Of a stretch of 51,563 bases of DNA, positions 35,071 through 46,953 are shown piece by piece. This DNA comes from Rhizophagus sp. LPA8_4_AMF (taxonomy: Eukaryota > Glomeromycota > Glomeromycetes > Glomerales > Glomeraceae). The stretch is taken from the NCBI GenBank assembly GCA_021464525.1, contig JADRCO010000121.1:1-51563 (forward strand), written 5' to 3'. Made by a program: the position numbers and the translations under genes. Every line of letters starts with the position of its first letter. Within the stretch, counting starts at the first letter, position 1. A model generated the notes under the pieces. The model saw only the letters and a program-made list of their open reading frames with translations, made no database searches and was not told the origin of the DNA.

Positions 35071-37640
35071 GTGTTAACATTAATAATGATCAAATTAGAC
35101 AAAAAGAAAAATCTTATCAAATACACGTTTTGGTCAAAAGAGGCAAAATTTTACAGATATTTGTTGTATTACACTTTTATAGTAGCTATAACTGGTATTT
35201 CGAGAATAGTAATTCAACGATCCATTGATAATGCGAATCCACCAGATGGTAATTGACTTACAGTAACTAGATTCATTTATATATTTATTAACTAATTAAT
35301 TAATATAGACTTCTCTCTTCTCTTCCTTTCTTGTTCATTAGAATTCCTCTTTTGCTCTCGATTAGCAACAGATCAATCAGGATTACCACTTGTAAAAGAT
35401 GTACTAGCTAGCTTCAGAAATCATATTAAACAGTAGCGGCAAAATAATAAAATTAAAGAATGTAAATTTCTTTTTAGCATCAGCAGGAGATAATGCATTT
35501 TCAAGTCAAAATGCTTCGCAAAGTTGCGTATATACATTTGTAGATAATATTTGTATATTGTGCATATACTTTTAGGTTGTGATAGAATAACAAAAGCCCA
35601 AGAGAATTTTTTACGTTGAGCTAAAAAGAATAAAGGGACTCTGGTGTATTAGTAGTATCTTTTCTTATTATCAATACCTTAATACCCTAAGCTTTAAGCC
35701 AATTTTAATTCTTTTCTTACATTATATAAATTATACAAATTATTATGAAAATATTACGTTAGATACTGTATCAACGTTTCATTTCAACCAGATAAAAGAC
35801 AAGGAACAATCGAAGGTTTTAATGATTTAATTTCCAATAGTATAAGAGATATTATAAGTGATTTGATAAAAGCATTATAATGCTACACAAGAAACAATCG
35901 TGCCAAATATCAAATATTATAACTAAATTGCCATATGGTATATTCTTTTTGGTAAAAATTGAACTGTTTAACTGATGGATTCGCTGGTATAAAAATTACT
36001 CCAACTTGAAGGACTATGCCAAATTTATTTAATTAATTTGATATCGCTATTAAATATTATCGGTACTTCTGTTGGTAATATTCTTTATCCATATTGGTAT
36101 TTTATTCTTATTACTTATTTTCGTCATTACTTTGGTTAATAAAGAGAAAGAAGATCTTACTTAGTTATGATAAGAATGAATGTATTGAAAAAATTTCGCC
36201 TATTATTTAACACATTATATTCATTTTTACACGTTACTGTCATAACATCTTTTATTATAATTGGATTATTATTTAATATAGAAATTTTCACTAAACTGAA
36301 CCATTATATACTGTATATATTATACTTCCTTTATTTGGGATCGCATTAGCATTCTTATTCACTTGAAGCAGAACTGCTTTATATTATGTGGCGTTATCAT
36401 ACTGAGTTCTCATTTAAGGGTCTATATAATATTTCTATTGGCCTCCATTCGCTTCTTACAGAGCATTATCATTAATTAATAATGCTAGTGTACAACTCAT
36501 TAGTCATCCCTATAGATTGAGTGATTTGTTACTGGGTAGTGAAGTATTAGCGGCTATTATATATATTATAGTAGAATTTTTGTTATATTACTATTACCAG
36601 CTTATTTACTAAAGTATTCACCTCGGAATATGGTGTAAGTAAACCGTAGCATTTCATATTTACTGATTGATATACCAAAAACATATTAAAAAGAAGAACC
36701 ATGACGAGATTATCTACACTTGGAGAAGGTTTGACCGCTTAAAAAGATGAAAAAGAATGTTAAATGAAAATATAAACATTTTTGATAAAAAAAAAGTATT
36801 TAAAGAAATTGACCAAGATGAAGTAAAGTTTGAGGATGATGACGTTAGAGAGGAAAGAAAACGTGTATTTAAAAATACGGTAGGTACGATAAAGAATCTC
36901 TTCTCGTTAAGAAACGTATGAGAAAAATTTATCCAAGTGGTAAATTAGATGTTGAAAATGTTACTTAAAGTATAGATAAAATATAATTTTTGGTTTACTC
37001 GGGCTGTAAATTATTAAGCTAAAATCAAGTGGCGTGGCATGATATTGGCATGAAAATGGAAATAGAAATATGCTCGCAAAATAACAATTTATGAGGATAT
37101 AACAGTTCTCGGATATTGTCTCTTTTACGCTCGTGTTAAGGGAATGCCAGCAAAAAATGAATTAGAAGTAGCTAAAAAAAGCTTTAGAACAAGTTAGTTT
37201 AGAACCATTTGAAGGCAAACTTTCTAAGGGTTTTTAGTGGAGGTGAAAAACGTCGCCTCTCTATGCTATTTCGCTAATCGGTAATCCTATTGTAGTATTT
37301 TTGGATTTGGATCCTGAAGTAAGAAGATTTATTTGGAACATTGTTAATGAAACCAAAAAGGGTAGAAACCATAGTACTTATGACACATAATATGGAAGTT
37401 AAAGTAATAGAATTGGCATTATAGCGAAAGGAATTCTTACATGTATTGGGCCTAGTGTTAAGATTAAAAGAACCTGGTCTTATTGCTAAATTTCGAACAA
37501 CATAAAAAAGATAATGGCGTTGATGATTATTGGGGTTTAAGTCAAACTAAGTAATTAAATTATTAAAAAAATTCACATAAAATAAATGTGTGAAGCTGAT
37601 GCTGAAGCCGAGTTAAAAAGTTCAACAGTTTATTTAAGTT
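35071..37640 (+). pseudogene. decayed ABCA-type ABC transporter
   Basis: Coding-like pieces in changing frames follow the order of an ABCA half transporter. Near 35080-35250 there is a membrane-proximal start (YYTFIVAITGISRIVIQRSI), then at 35340-35430 LFCSRLATDQSGLPLVKDVL. Membrane-region fragments follow to ~36600, and an acidic linker (EVKFEDDDVREERKRVF) lies near 36820. An ATPase part lies at 37080-37500: GMPAKNELEVAKK, FSGGEKRRLS (the ABC signature), LIGNPIVVFLD, then DPEVRRFIWNIVNETKKGR. Frameshifts and stops separate the pieces. No Walker A (GxxGxGKT) stretch remains where it should lie (about 36960-37080), and the EPTxGL part of Walker B/D-loop is missing between FLD and DPEV. The order and ABCA-like sequence are seen; the transporter's substrate is unknown. 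Confidence 0.8.
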
Positions 37641-38460
37641 AGAAACCGAATGAATCAAAGAACGTTACATAAGAATGATATTTTTATTTCAATGTTTAAC
37701 TTGCAAAGTCCTTTCAATTTATGAGTTAATACTTAATACTTAATCAAAATAGTTTATAGCGTAGAACATCTGTTATTTTTAATTTTTGACATTATTAGAA
37801 TATTTCTAACCGCAGATATTTTCATTCTGACAAAAATATTAAGAGTAGTAAGATATGTAAACTTGTGAAAGAAAAACATCTCTCTTATGTCATAAACAGA
37901 TATAATTTGAATAAATTGCGAATAATCGAACTTCTATAATAAAACTTTTTTATTAAGAATGACTAAAATGTTAATTTAACAGTACATATCTCACAGCATT
38001 ACTATATGTAATTTACGAGAACAAGTTTTTTTTAAAGGTAATTCTTGAGAAAAGTGCGAAAAGTTCAACTTCGTGAGTAAATTTTATCTTTTACTTTAAA
38101 AAAAATTTTTTTCGACCAAATTTTTTTATTATTTAATGGTGAAAATCACCTGCGGTGAGATTTAGTAATAATAATAGATTTTGACGAAAAGATATTCATA
38201 TCAAGAATTTTAAAAAGAGAATCAGTATATTTTTGTATTTAATAGAATATGAAAAAAAAATTCAAACAATGTATCCAGAAATAAATGATAATTTGATAAT
38301 TTCAATTAATTATATAGCCTTTTTGACCTTAGGAAAATCTCATAAATTTGTATATAGAACAGCTATTTAATATGCACAATTAAATTTTAAACATTAGATT
38401 GGTAACAAATAACAATCACTGCCTGATATTTTCTTCATATACATTGACATAAATACTATT
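37641..38460. other. intergenic, no gene supported
   Basis: A/T-rich sequence between the ABCA pseudogene and the nuclease/kinase remnants. Only short frames with frequent stops were seen, and no clear repeat. Confidence 0.5.
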
Positions 38461-38469
38461 CAATAATTA

Positions 38470-38960
38470 TAGATTCCATGAAAATGAAGTACAACAACTG
38501 TCCGAGCTCAAAGATAGAATAATTAAAACTTCACATCATAAATTTCTCATATACTTGATAGAATTTATTGACAAAGCAAAAAGGAGGAAATGAGCTCTGA
38601 CTACTATGACAAACATATTTGATATTCACTTGACTTAACAAAGGGCTTGGCTGAGAAGTAAAAAATAATTTACGAACATGCATTATAAATGAATGGTAAA
38701 GGACAAATTATAAAGTATGCCAGGGCATACCTTAAAGCAGATATAGTTCTAACATCAGTATTCTATAGATGTTTAACTGATGGGAAGCTTTGGCAATTTA
38801 TGAGAGTTGAACTTTTAGGAGGCTATGATGGTGATAGTGTCAAAAACAAAATGTTGAAGAAAGTAAAAAGTATGAATGGGATGCTCATACGCTTTCACTT
38901 ATTACCGGCCTAATCGCTCATTGCCATAACCAATTCTACATGAGAGCATCTGACGAAAAA
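38470..38960 (+). pseudogene. remnant with nuclease-like LTDG-xx-W motif
   Basis: The frame 38689-38913 encodes GQIIKYARAYLKADIVLTSV, then YRCLTDGKLWQFMRVELLGG. The run of a helix, a hydrophobic strand, and LTDGxxWxF resembles the core of restriction-endonuclease-like domains found next to kinase domains in fungal proteins (family knowledge, by eye only). Upstream in a broken frame is ENEVQQLSELKDRIIK; downstream is GLIAHCHNQFYMRASDEKRI in another frame. Stops and frame changes make an intact gene unlikely. Confidence 0.4.
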
Positions 38961-39384
38961 AGAATCTCTAAATATAATGATGAAACTGATAACAAGATGT
39001 CTCATCATACTAAGTTTTCTCCCGAAAGTCTCTTGGTTATCAGGTTTTCATATCAAATTAAACTCTACTAGTATGTACAAATTATATATCTCCTAAGATG
39101 TATAGTTTTTTTGGCAAAAATACCTGATTATGGAATAGTAAATTAATTCCTGAGAATGTCTTGTGTAGATTAAAATTATCATTAATTTTTTTTTTTTTTT
39201 TGTAGATTGAGGTTCGCATACGTAGTGAATTTTTTCAAGTTTATCAAGAAAATTCGGCGTAATATGCACTAAACAATCTTTCTCGTGTTCCCAAAATTCT
39301 CTCAAAGGCACCTAAATACAATGGCAATAGTTGGTCTATCTTAAATAGTCTTGAATTTCCAATAATACGAATAATCACATAGTT

Positions 39385-39600
39385 TTTAAAATCATTCTGA
39401 AACTTATGGTTCCAATGGTTATGCACACAGGGATGTCGCTACTTGGAATATTATGCGAAGAAACGAACATTTCTATCTATTTATTTCGGCCTTGCAATTA
39501 TGTTGCAACTTCACCTCGATCTATGTCAAGCAATTATTCAGGACTACATGTGATTGTGTTGATTGTGTCAAATGAGAAGAAATGTCATCGTTGGAGTTAA
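39385..39600 (+). pseudogene. protein-kinase catalytic-loop remnant
   Basis: In one frame 39420-39460 reads GYAHRDVATWNIM, matching the HRDxxxxN catalytic loop of protein kinases. Shortly after, in a shifted frame (about 39483-39510), YFGLAIML matches the DFG/LA activation-loop start with Asp replaced by Tyr. The frameshift and the lost metal-binding Asp mark it as dead. Together with the LTDG remnant ~500 bp upstream it may be the tail of one old nuclease-kinase gene. Confidence 0.5.
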
Positions 39601-40051
39601 TAGTAATTGAAGAGCTGAAACAATTTGTTGCATCTATTGAGGACGCGAGTAGGTGGAAATAACTGATGAAAAGAAATGGTTAGGAAAACTTGGTGTCATC
39701 ATCACTCACCTAGAAAGATATTACAGAAAATATTAATATTTTAAAGAAGCGGGAAAAGAGCTAATAAAAAAAATAACTTTTCTCTTACAAATTTACATAA
39801 TATATTTTAGCTATGCAATGTAAGTTACTGTAGATAAATACATTTGGAAAATAAAAATGTATTGCATTATTTGCAAATATTATAGTAGTATGTTAAATTT
39901 AAATATAAATTATTGATAATTAAATGATAATTAATTTATATATTTACTTATTTAGTTTTTGATTTTATAGTTTAAAATTACCATGAATTTTAAATTTATT
40001 TCTCAATAAAGTATTCATTTAGTTAATTGAATATAGCTACTTCAAATCAAT
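39601..40051. other. intergenic, 3' flank of the Cwf18 gene
   Basis: A/T-rich with no coding frame. It presumably contains the 3' end of the minus-strand Cwf18 transcript. Confidence 0.5.
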
Positions 40052-40800
40052 CTAATCAGATTCTTCACCATCAGTATCAGCTTTTTGTTGTGCATTAACA
40101 GCATCAACCAAATCAACACTTGCATCTTCATTTGACTCACTTTGTAATCTTATCCCTGACAAAAAAAAAAAATTATAATTTTTTTAAAGTAACCAATTTC
40201 TTACTTAATTTCAATACTTACTTATTAGTTCAGCAATACTGGATTGTGTCTTTTTTTCTAATTTAGCTAATTTCTTTTCTACATCTCTTTTGAGATCCCA
40301 ATTTGGTTTTTTTGGTGCTAAATTAAATAAATCCTAAAAAAAATTATAATGTCGATGAATTTTTTGTTTTTTCTTCTTTATTCTCTCAATAAATAATTCA
40401 ATTAACCTCTCATATTGGATATTATACTTAACTACTTCTTCTTCACGCTTCCTTTCTTCCTCTTCCTTAACTTGTTTAGCTATTCTTTCAACCGTATTCT
40501 CTAAAGTATCAGTTATGTCTTTTGGTGTAGCTATATTGACCGTTGATATTGATTTTATATCTTCATTTATCGGTGTATAATTGCGAAATTTTAATATTGG
40601 ACTACCATAGAAATGAAAATTGGTGGATTAAAGAAATAAAATGGTTTCAATAAAAAAAATAACTAAAAATATATACATATAAATTACTTTTCAATATTAT
40701 TACTATCTTCTCCTTCATCATTTTTATTTATATCCGATTCTAATTTACGTTTCTTTAAAGCCTCAAGACGTTCTTTACGTTGCTTTGATGCTTCTTCCAT
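40052..40800 (-). CDS. cwf18: pre-mRNA splicing factor Cwf18 / CCDC12
   Basis: Four exons (40800-40688, 40601-40433, 40333-40222, 40155-40052) give 165 residues, almost exactly the length of human CCDC12. The family is a small helical spliceosome component associated with the activated complex. Motifs: EEASKQRKERLEALKKRK at the start, ILKFRNYTPINED, the acidic/basic coiled coil AKQVKEEEERKREEEV, and the diagnostic DLFNLAPKKPNWDLKRD followed by VEKKLAKLEKKTQSSIAELI. The last exon is an acidic tail (ADTDGEESD). The exon 2/3 junction uses the GTTAAG donor after EEEV, because that alone keeps phase and the family sequence EEVDL. Divergent from the Myb-like gene across 276 bp. Confidence 0.92.
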
Positions 40801-41076
40801 AATTATTTACGACTGTGAACGAGTTATGTTAAACTGATCTGTATTACTATTTGAAGATCCTAATGTTGCATATTATCACGTGAAAATAAACGTTTACGAA
40901 AAATTAAAAATATATTCTGCCTAGTCTTAACCCCGCGTCCACTTCCCGAAACTATAAAGCTTGTCCACTAGTTTCTAAAATAACAGGCGAGTCGTTTCCT
41001 TTGGGGTTAGATTTTTTAATTTAGTTTAGTTTAGATAATTGATTTTTTTGTAAATCAATAACTGTAACTGGTCTAT
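40801..41076. promoter_or_regulatory. 276-bp divergent promoter
   Basis: Shared by the Cwf18 gene (-) and the Myb-like gene (+). It holds CACGTG at 40877-40882 (TATCACGTGA, 77 bp before the Cwf18 ATG) and TATAAA at 40955-40960 in the context AACTATAAAGC (about 117 bp before the Myb-like ATG). A CCCCGCG patch near 40934 is GC-rich for this window. Confidence 0.5.
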
Positions 41077-43985
41077 ATGTTAAACTACCTAGATCCTGGA
41101 ATGGAAACATCAACTTCAAAAACTATTAATCCAAGGATTTCTTTTCCAATTTGTATTGATCACGAAAGACAAATACTAGTTCCTCAGTACATACATCCAA
41201 CTATAACTTCTAATATTGATTTGCATACACCTCGTAATGTACTAATTAATCCTAAGACAGGCCAGGAGGAAAGATTTAGGGAAAAATGGAGCGAAAAAGA
41301 AAATATTTTATTTTTTGAATATTTATCAGCAAATTTTTATCAATGGCAATTTCATAAAGGAGAATTTTATAAATGGTTGAGTAATAATGTGTTTAAGAAG
41401 TATAGTCATAAACAAATTGAAACTAGATGGAATCAGATATGTGCCAAGTACAATAAGGTTGTAAAAGAACGACAAAAAGGAATAAAAAACGAATGGATTT
41501 ACTTTGATAAGGTGCAAGAAATAATGGCTAGACAAAATTTGTTTAATCAATTTGAAAATGATAGTGATGATGATGATGATGATGATGATGAAAATAATAA
41601 TATAGAAGAGGAGGATACAGATCAAGTACATGAAAGCATTCTAGGTGGATGGACTTCTGATGAAAATGAAGATGATAAAGAAATTGATAATAATTCACAT
41701 AATGAATATAATAAACGATCTGTTAAAGATGGCAAGTTGCCTTATGCAGGAGACAAAACATATGTTAAAGAACCTTGGACATTTGAAGAAAAAATTTTAT
41801 TATTAAATATAATCAAAGAACATATTGATGAGTTTTTACAAAATCGGGTAAAATTATTAAAATGGATTTCTAAGAATCATTTACCAAAATTTCATTGGAA
41901 AACAATAAAAAATAAATTGTGTAAGTTATTGCCAAATTATACAAATAAAAAGGCTCGATTGAAAAAAAAAAATATAACTGAACAAGATCTTGAATTATGG
42001 ACAAGAATAGATGATTTTTTTCAATTCTTGAATAATAAAAAAAATGGAATGAAGCCTAAGAGCAGTAAAAAAAAATATAATTATTATAAAAAACGTCAGA
42101 AAATGGCAAAAAATGAAAGGAAGAGAAATCCCAAAACTGATCTGACGCCTTTCACATTAAAATATCATCATGGAATTTCTTATGATGACCAAAAATTATT
42201 GAAATATGGACATTCATTATTAAAATATGCCGATGAAAAAAATACGAGTGAAATAAATGAAATAAGGTACTATTATGCATATTATAAAATGTATATATTT
42301 TTATTTATCTTAACATGGCCCTTTATGCAGTGAGATTACAGGAATAACGAGGTGGCCTGAAAGATTGGAATCATTGAAAGTGTAAGTAATATAATTTCGG
42401 TTAGATTATTTTCTTTGTCTTCATTTTTTTTTTTATTTTAACGTTTCCTTTAAATGATATTTCTAAGAATTCCACCAAAATATGTAAATATAGATATCTC
42501 TGAGACTGAAAAGGAACCTTCGTCATTAACACATTCTAAAAGGCTTGAGAAAGCAGAGCAGTTGATTTTCAAGCCAAATTTTTCTGGTGATACTTGTAAT
42601 TTAACGATCAAATATTTGGTCACGCCATTTAAAGGTGGTTTGACAAGAAATATTGACACTTTTATTGATCAAGAAGTTCACGAGATGGTAGATTCTATTG
42701 ATAAATCACGTCGAGAGTATAAAATTGATGATATTGAAAGTGAGTATGAAAGCGGCCACGGAGAAAATGATAACAAAAGTGATAATGTTTGTAAAAGTAA
42801 TAACGAGGGGAGATTTGAATGTCAAGGAAAAAAACGTAAAAGAGTAGTTGATGTTGATAATGTAAAGAAAAATAATGTTATGGACTATGAAAGCAATCTT
42901 GAAAGTATATATGAAAGTGATCTCAGTGGTGATTTTAAAAGCAGTCACAAAAATAAACATAAAAGCCTAAAGAGAAAGAAAAACCGCAGAGTTACTGATG
43001 ATATAAACAAAAATGATGTTATGGATTATGAAGGTGAACATAAAGAAATTATTCATCAAAGTGAAGATAAAGGAAATGATGAAAGTGAAAATAAAAGGTT
43101 ATTTTGTTATAAGTGTGGAACTGCAGGACATGTGTCAAAATATTGTTCGCTTTATTCTTCTGAATATTTTTCAAATATGCGAAAACAATATTCGTCTGTC
43201 TTTGTCGAATTTGCTTTGAAACAACTTTTGGATTCAATTGGATTTATTTTTCAAAGCAACATTGACAAGTAAGTTTTTTCTAAATAGCTATTTAAAAAGA
43301 GTTAAATATTAATAGGTATATACTTCCTTTCTTTCAGCCAAACGCATTGGTAAGTAAGTTTATTATAAAAAATATAATAGCGAAGTGAACTATATGTTGA
43401 TATAGTATCTTTTTCATTAGCATTTATGCACCAGATTCGAGTTCGAATAAAGATCATATAATTGACGATGATGATTATCAAGAACATTCATTAAATGAAA
43501 CTAACGATCTTTTTCAAACAGAAATGCAAGGAGAATCTAGTACTTCCGTTAGTCATTCTGGGATAAATGTTGAAAATATTTATCCTTGTACAACTGATTC
43601 GGCAAAACCAACAAGAGAACCTACAATCAGATGGGATACTGTGTTACGCGCTGCAGTAATGGCTGGTTTTGATGCAACGTATGAAATTTTCATTTTATTC
43701 TACTTTTTTGGTTAAATAACGATTAATTTTTTTTTTTTTTAGGACAATAAAAAATACATATACAAGGATTTCAAAGTATTTTGATAAAGAAAGCCAATTC
43801 GAAGGTATATAACAAATATAAATAATTATTTTTAAATATCGATAGTAATGCATTAGTACATATTATGCTTATATTTATTATGCTTATATTTAGATTTTAC
43901 TTCAATATTGGAATCATCTCGTAATAGTGCTGATTCTACGGGTTATTTTGACGGGCCTGATCAGTTAAATATCTGGTTTAAATAA
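41077..43985 (+). CDS. Myb/SANT-like protein with CCHC zinc knuckle
   Basis: Seven exons in phase (41077-42266, 42331-42381, 42468-43268, 43338-43349, 43421-43678, 43743-43804, 43894-43985) give about 821 residues. Residues ~66-140 are Myb/SANT-like (REKWSEKENILFFEYL, then GEFYKWLSNNVFKKYSHKQI and ETRWNQICAKYNKV). A second copy lies at ~231-310 (EPWTFEEKILLLNIIKEHID, then KLLKWISKNHLPKFHWKTI). Between them is an Asp run encoded by GAT repeats. Residues ~627-640 form a zinc knuckle, CYKCGTAGHVSKYC (Cx2Cx4Hx4C), usually an RNA or single-strand DNA binder. The C-terminus has a helical block (RWDTVLRAAVMAGFDATTIK). Exon 4 is only 12 nt. A nuclear DNA/RNA-binding role is inference from domains; I do not recognise a named family. 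The proximal ATG at 41077 precedes MLNYLDPGMETSTS; the Met at 41101 is an alternative. Confidence 0.75.
41559..41592 (+). repeat. GAT trinucleotide run inside a gene
   Basis: A GAT repeat gives a run of eight consecutive Asp in the linker between the two Myb-like domains. Trinucleotide slippage here would change linker length without breaking the frame. Confidence 0.85.
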
Positions 43986-44330
43986 GTAAAAAATATCAAA
44001 ATGTGTTGATGCATTGAAAAAAAAAAAATATTCATAATGGAATAAAATTGATGCTGTTGATCTATGCCAATTCTAAATGAATTTTCAGACAGAAAGTTAC
44101 CCTGACAATAATTTATACATGCGTTAGATTGTGATCTTACAGATGCTGCTAATCTACTTTAAAAATTTCATCTGCAAAATCATATCTAATTAGTCTATAA
44201 TAGATTAATTGGATTATTTGTTAGAAGTATCGGCGCAAATAAACTGTCGATTTTTAATTTCTGTAATTAAAATTTTTCACTATAAAGGAAAAGAGATTGA
44301 ACATCCGAGTTGGTCATATGCTCAAAATAA

Positions 44331-44362
<32 letters not shown>

Positions 44363-44464
44363 AAACAGTTTAAAAAAATATATAAAGGTTGAAATAAATT
44401 ATTCGAAATTATATGTTATTTTTTTTTAAAAAAAAATTCGTTTCACTACTTATCTAAAATAAAA
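43986..44464. promoter_or_regulatory. ADE4 upstream region with T/A blocks
   Basis: 479 bp. It holds T25A10 (44331-44365) and T9A9 (44419-44436), and TATAAAG at 44381-44387, about 84 bp before the ADE4 ATG. Poly(dA:dT) tracts commonly exclude nucleosomes at fungal promoters (established), so these may set the ADE4 promoter. No gene is seen here. Confidence 0.45.
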
Positions 44465-46953
44465 ATGTGCGGAATTTTAGCATTATTATTAGCCGATTCA
44501 AACACTTCGGCTAATTTAGAATTATTTGAAGGTCTTCAACTTTTACAACATAGAGGACAGGTAAATATGTTTTATTTTACATTTCAATTCAATTGTTTCG
44601 TTCAATTAAATAATATCTATGGATCAATTTACGGTTTATATTTTTAATTAATAAAAGGATGCCGCCGGAATCGTTACATGTGGACATAAAGGAAGATTTT
44701 ATCAACGTAAAGGGAATGGTATGGTAAGAGATGTTTTTGATCAAAAACATCTACAAAATTTAGTTGGAAATCTTGGAATTGGACATGGTACGCGTATTCA
44801 CTTTAATTGAGTGTGGTGAAGTGGGAACGTAATGAACTTGGCTAGATGGGTGTGTAGTATTGATAATTCAAACTTGGAAAGCAAATTGAAATTCGTGACC
44901 AATAATCTAATTTATTGATTTTAGTACGGTATCCCACAGCTGGGACTTCTTCACACTCTGAAGCACAACCATTCTATGTTAATAGTCCATACGGAATAGT
45001 ATTTGGCCATGTATGTTTATAGAAAAAAAATAGACTTTTATGATTATAACAAATTACCGACTATTTTGTTAACCCATTAGAATGGAAATTTAATCAATAC
45101 ACAAGAGATAAAAAATTATCTGGATTTTCACACCCACCGCCATATAAATACCGATTCTGATTCAGAATTATTATTGAATATATTTGCTAATAATTTACAA
45201 GCAACAAATAAAGTTAGGTATGTTAAAATTTTATGGCATATAGCTTAAAATTGATTGGCTAAATTAAATTGATTATTTAATTTTGTGGAAAATTTTAATC
45301 CACTATTTAGGATTAACGAAAAAGATATTTTTACAGCTATAAAAGGATTGTATGAACGATGTATAGGTGGATATGCATGTGTCTCTATGATTGCAGGTTT
45401 GTTTATATTTTCTTATATTATTAATTTGTACCTTATGAATGCGCAGCTAATTTAAGCGCACTCAAAATTATCCACTGATTAATAAGATTTTTTTTTTTTT
45501 AAAAAAAAATAGGTTTTGGTATAATTGGATTTAGAGATCCATATGGAATTAGGCCAATATGTTACGGAAGAAGAGAAACTATAAAAGGGACTGATTATAT
45601 GTTTGCATCAGAAAGCGTAGTGTTAGATGCATTAGGCTTTACCGAAGTTATAGATATAAATCCAGGTACCTTAACATTCTTCCACTGAATATACTTATGT
45701 ATGATGTTTTATGAATTTCTCTTATATTTATTATAGGCGAAGCAGTAATTATAACAAAAACAGAAATAACAAAAAGTCGATTAATTGAAACAAAAAACTT
45801 AACGCCGTGTATATTTGAATATGTTTATTTCGCAAGACCTGATTCAGTCATTGATGGCATATCGGTATATAGATCAAGATTAGAAATGGGTGAATATTTA
45901 GCTGATCAAGTTTTGAAAAAATGTGGTAATAGTATGGATATTGATGTTGTAATTCCGGTAAGTATTCACCTAAAGGAATAGCAACAAGGAAAAGGATTTT
46001 TTTATAAAAGAAACATGTTTAAAATAAAAAATATAAAAAAAAACTTTCCGTATACATAGGTTCCTGATACTAGTCGTGTAGCGGCATTACAAGCCGCTTA
46101 TAAATTGAAAATTCCTTATAGAGAAGGCTTTATTAAGAATCGTTATATTGGTCGTACATTTATAATGCCAGGACAACAAATGAGAAGAAAAAATGTTCGA
46201 CGCAAATTAAATGCTATGGCACTAGAATTTGCAGATAAGAATGTTTTAATAGTTGATGGTACTTATATTTATTTTTTTATGAGCTTCACTTGAAAGGAAA
46301 CAATTAATTTTGTTTTTTTATACTAGATTCAATTGTTAGAGGGACTACGTCAAAAGAAATTGTTCAGATGGCGCGTGATGCTGGTGCCAGAAAGATTTAT
46401 TTCGCGTCATGCGCTCCTCCTATTAAGTATAACATCACGATACGCAAGATAATTTTTCTCGTTCATAATACGCGCATTATATTAACTGTAACCTTTATAT
46501 AGGTATCCTAATGTTTACGGCATTGATATGCCATCACGTCAAGAACTTGTAGCACACAATCGTGATGATGATTTAATTGCCAAAGAAATTGGTGCGGATG
46601 TTATAGTATTTCAGGTAAATAAGTTATACATAGCATTCGAAATAGGTTTTATTTTGTTCTTTTTACAATTTTGTTAACTTCCTCTTATCCAAATAAAGGA
46701 ATTAGATGATTTATTAGCATCCTGTAAAAAATTTAATCCAAATATTAAGTCATTTGATTGTTCAGTATTTAATGGGGAATATATTACGGGAAATGTTACA
46801 ACAGAATATTTAGAACATTTGGAAAATGCTAGGAATGATGTAGCAAAGAGTTTTAAAGATACTTTGCATTCTCCTGATACTATTGATTTACACAATAATT
46901 TTGGTTATAATAGTAAATCACAAGTGAAGTGTGGTTCTTTTTGGGCGTATTAA
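44465..46953 (+). CDS. ADE4: amidophosphoribosyltransferase (purine synthesis)
   Basis: Eleven exons in phase (44465-44560, 44658-44787, 44925-45010, 45081-45217, 45311-45396, 45513-45665, 45737-45957, 46060-46258, 46327-46426, 46503-46614, 46699-46953) give 524 residues, close to yeast Ade4. It makes 5-phosphoribosylamine from PRPP and glutamine, the first committed step of purine synthesis. MCGILALL places the nucleophilic Cys at position 2, exposed after Met removal. Further glutaminase motifs are LLQHRGQDAAGI, GHVRYPTAG, FGHNGNLIN and FRDPYGIRP. The phosphoribosyltransferase half shows [33 protein letters not shown] and the PRPP loop [17 protein letters not shown], then [13 protein letters not shown]. 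The C-terminus (FWAY) is divergent. No N-terminal propeptide is seen, as in the fungal form. Confidence 0.96.

Noticed and set aside
34032..40051. possible functional accessory gene cluster in the 34-40 kb block
   Set aside because: The transporter and kinase-like pieces all carry stops, frameshifts or lost catalytic residues, so they are described as remnants.
42706..42960. 84-codon minus-strand frame
   Set aside because: It is antisense to the Myb/zinc-knuckle gene and is hydrophobic only because it mirrors Asn/Lys/Glu codons.
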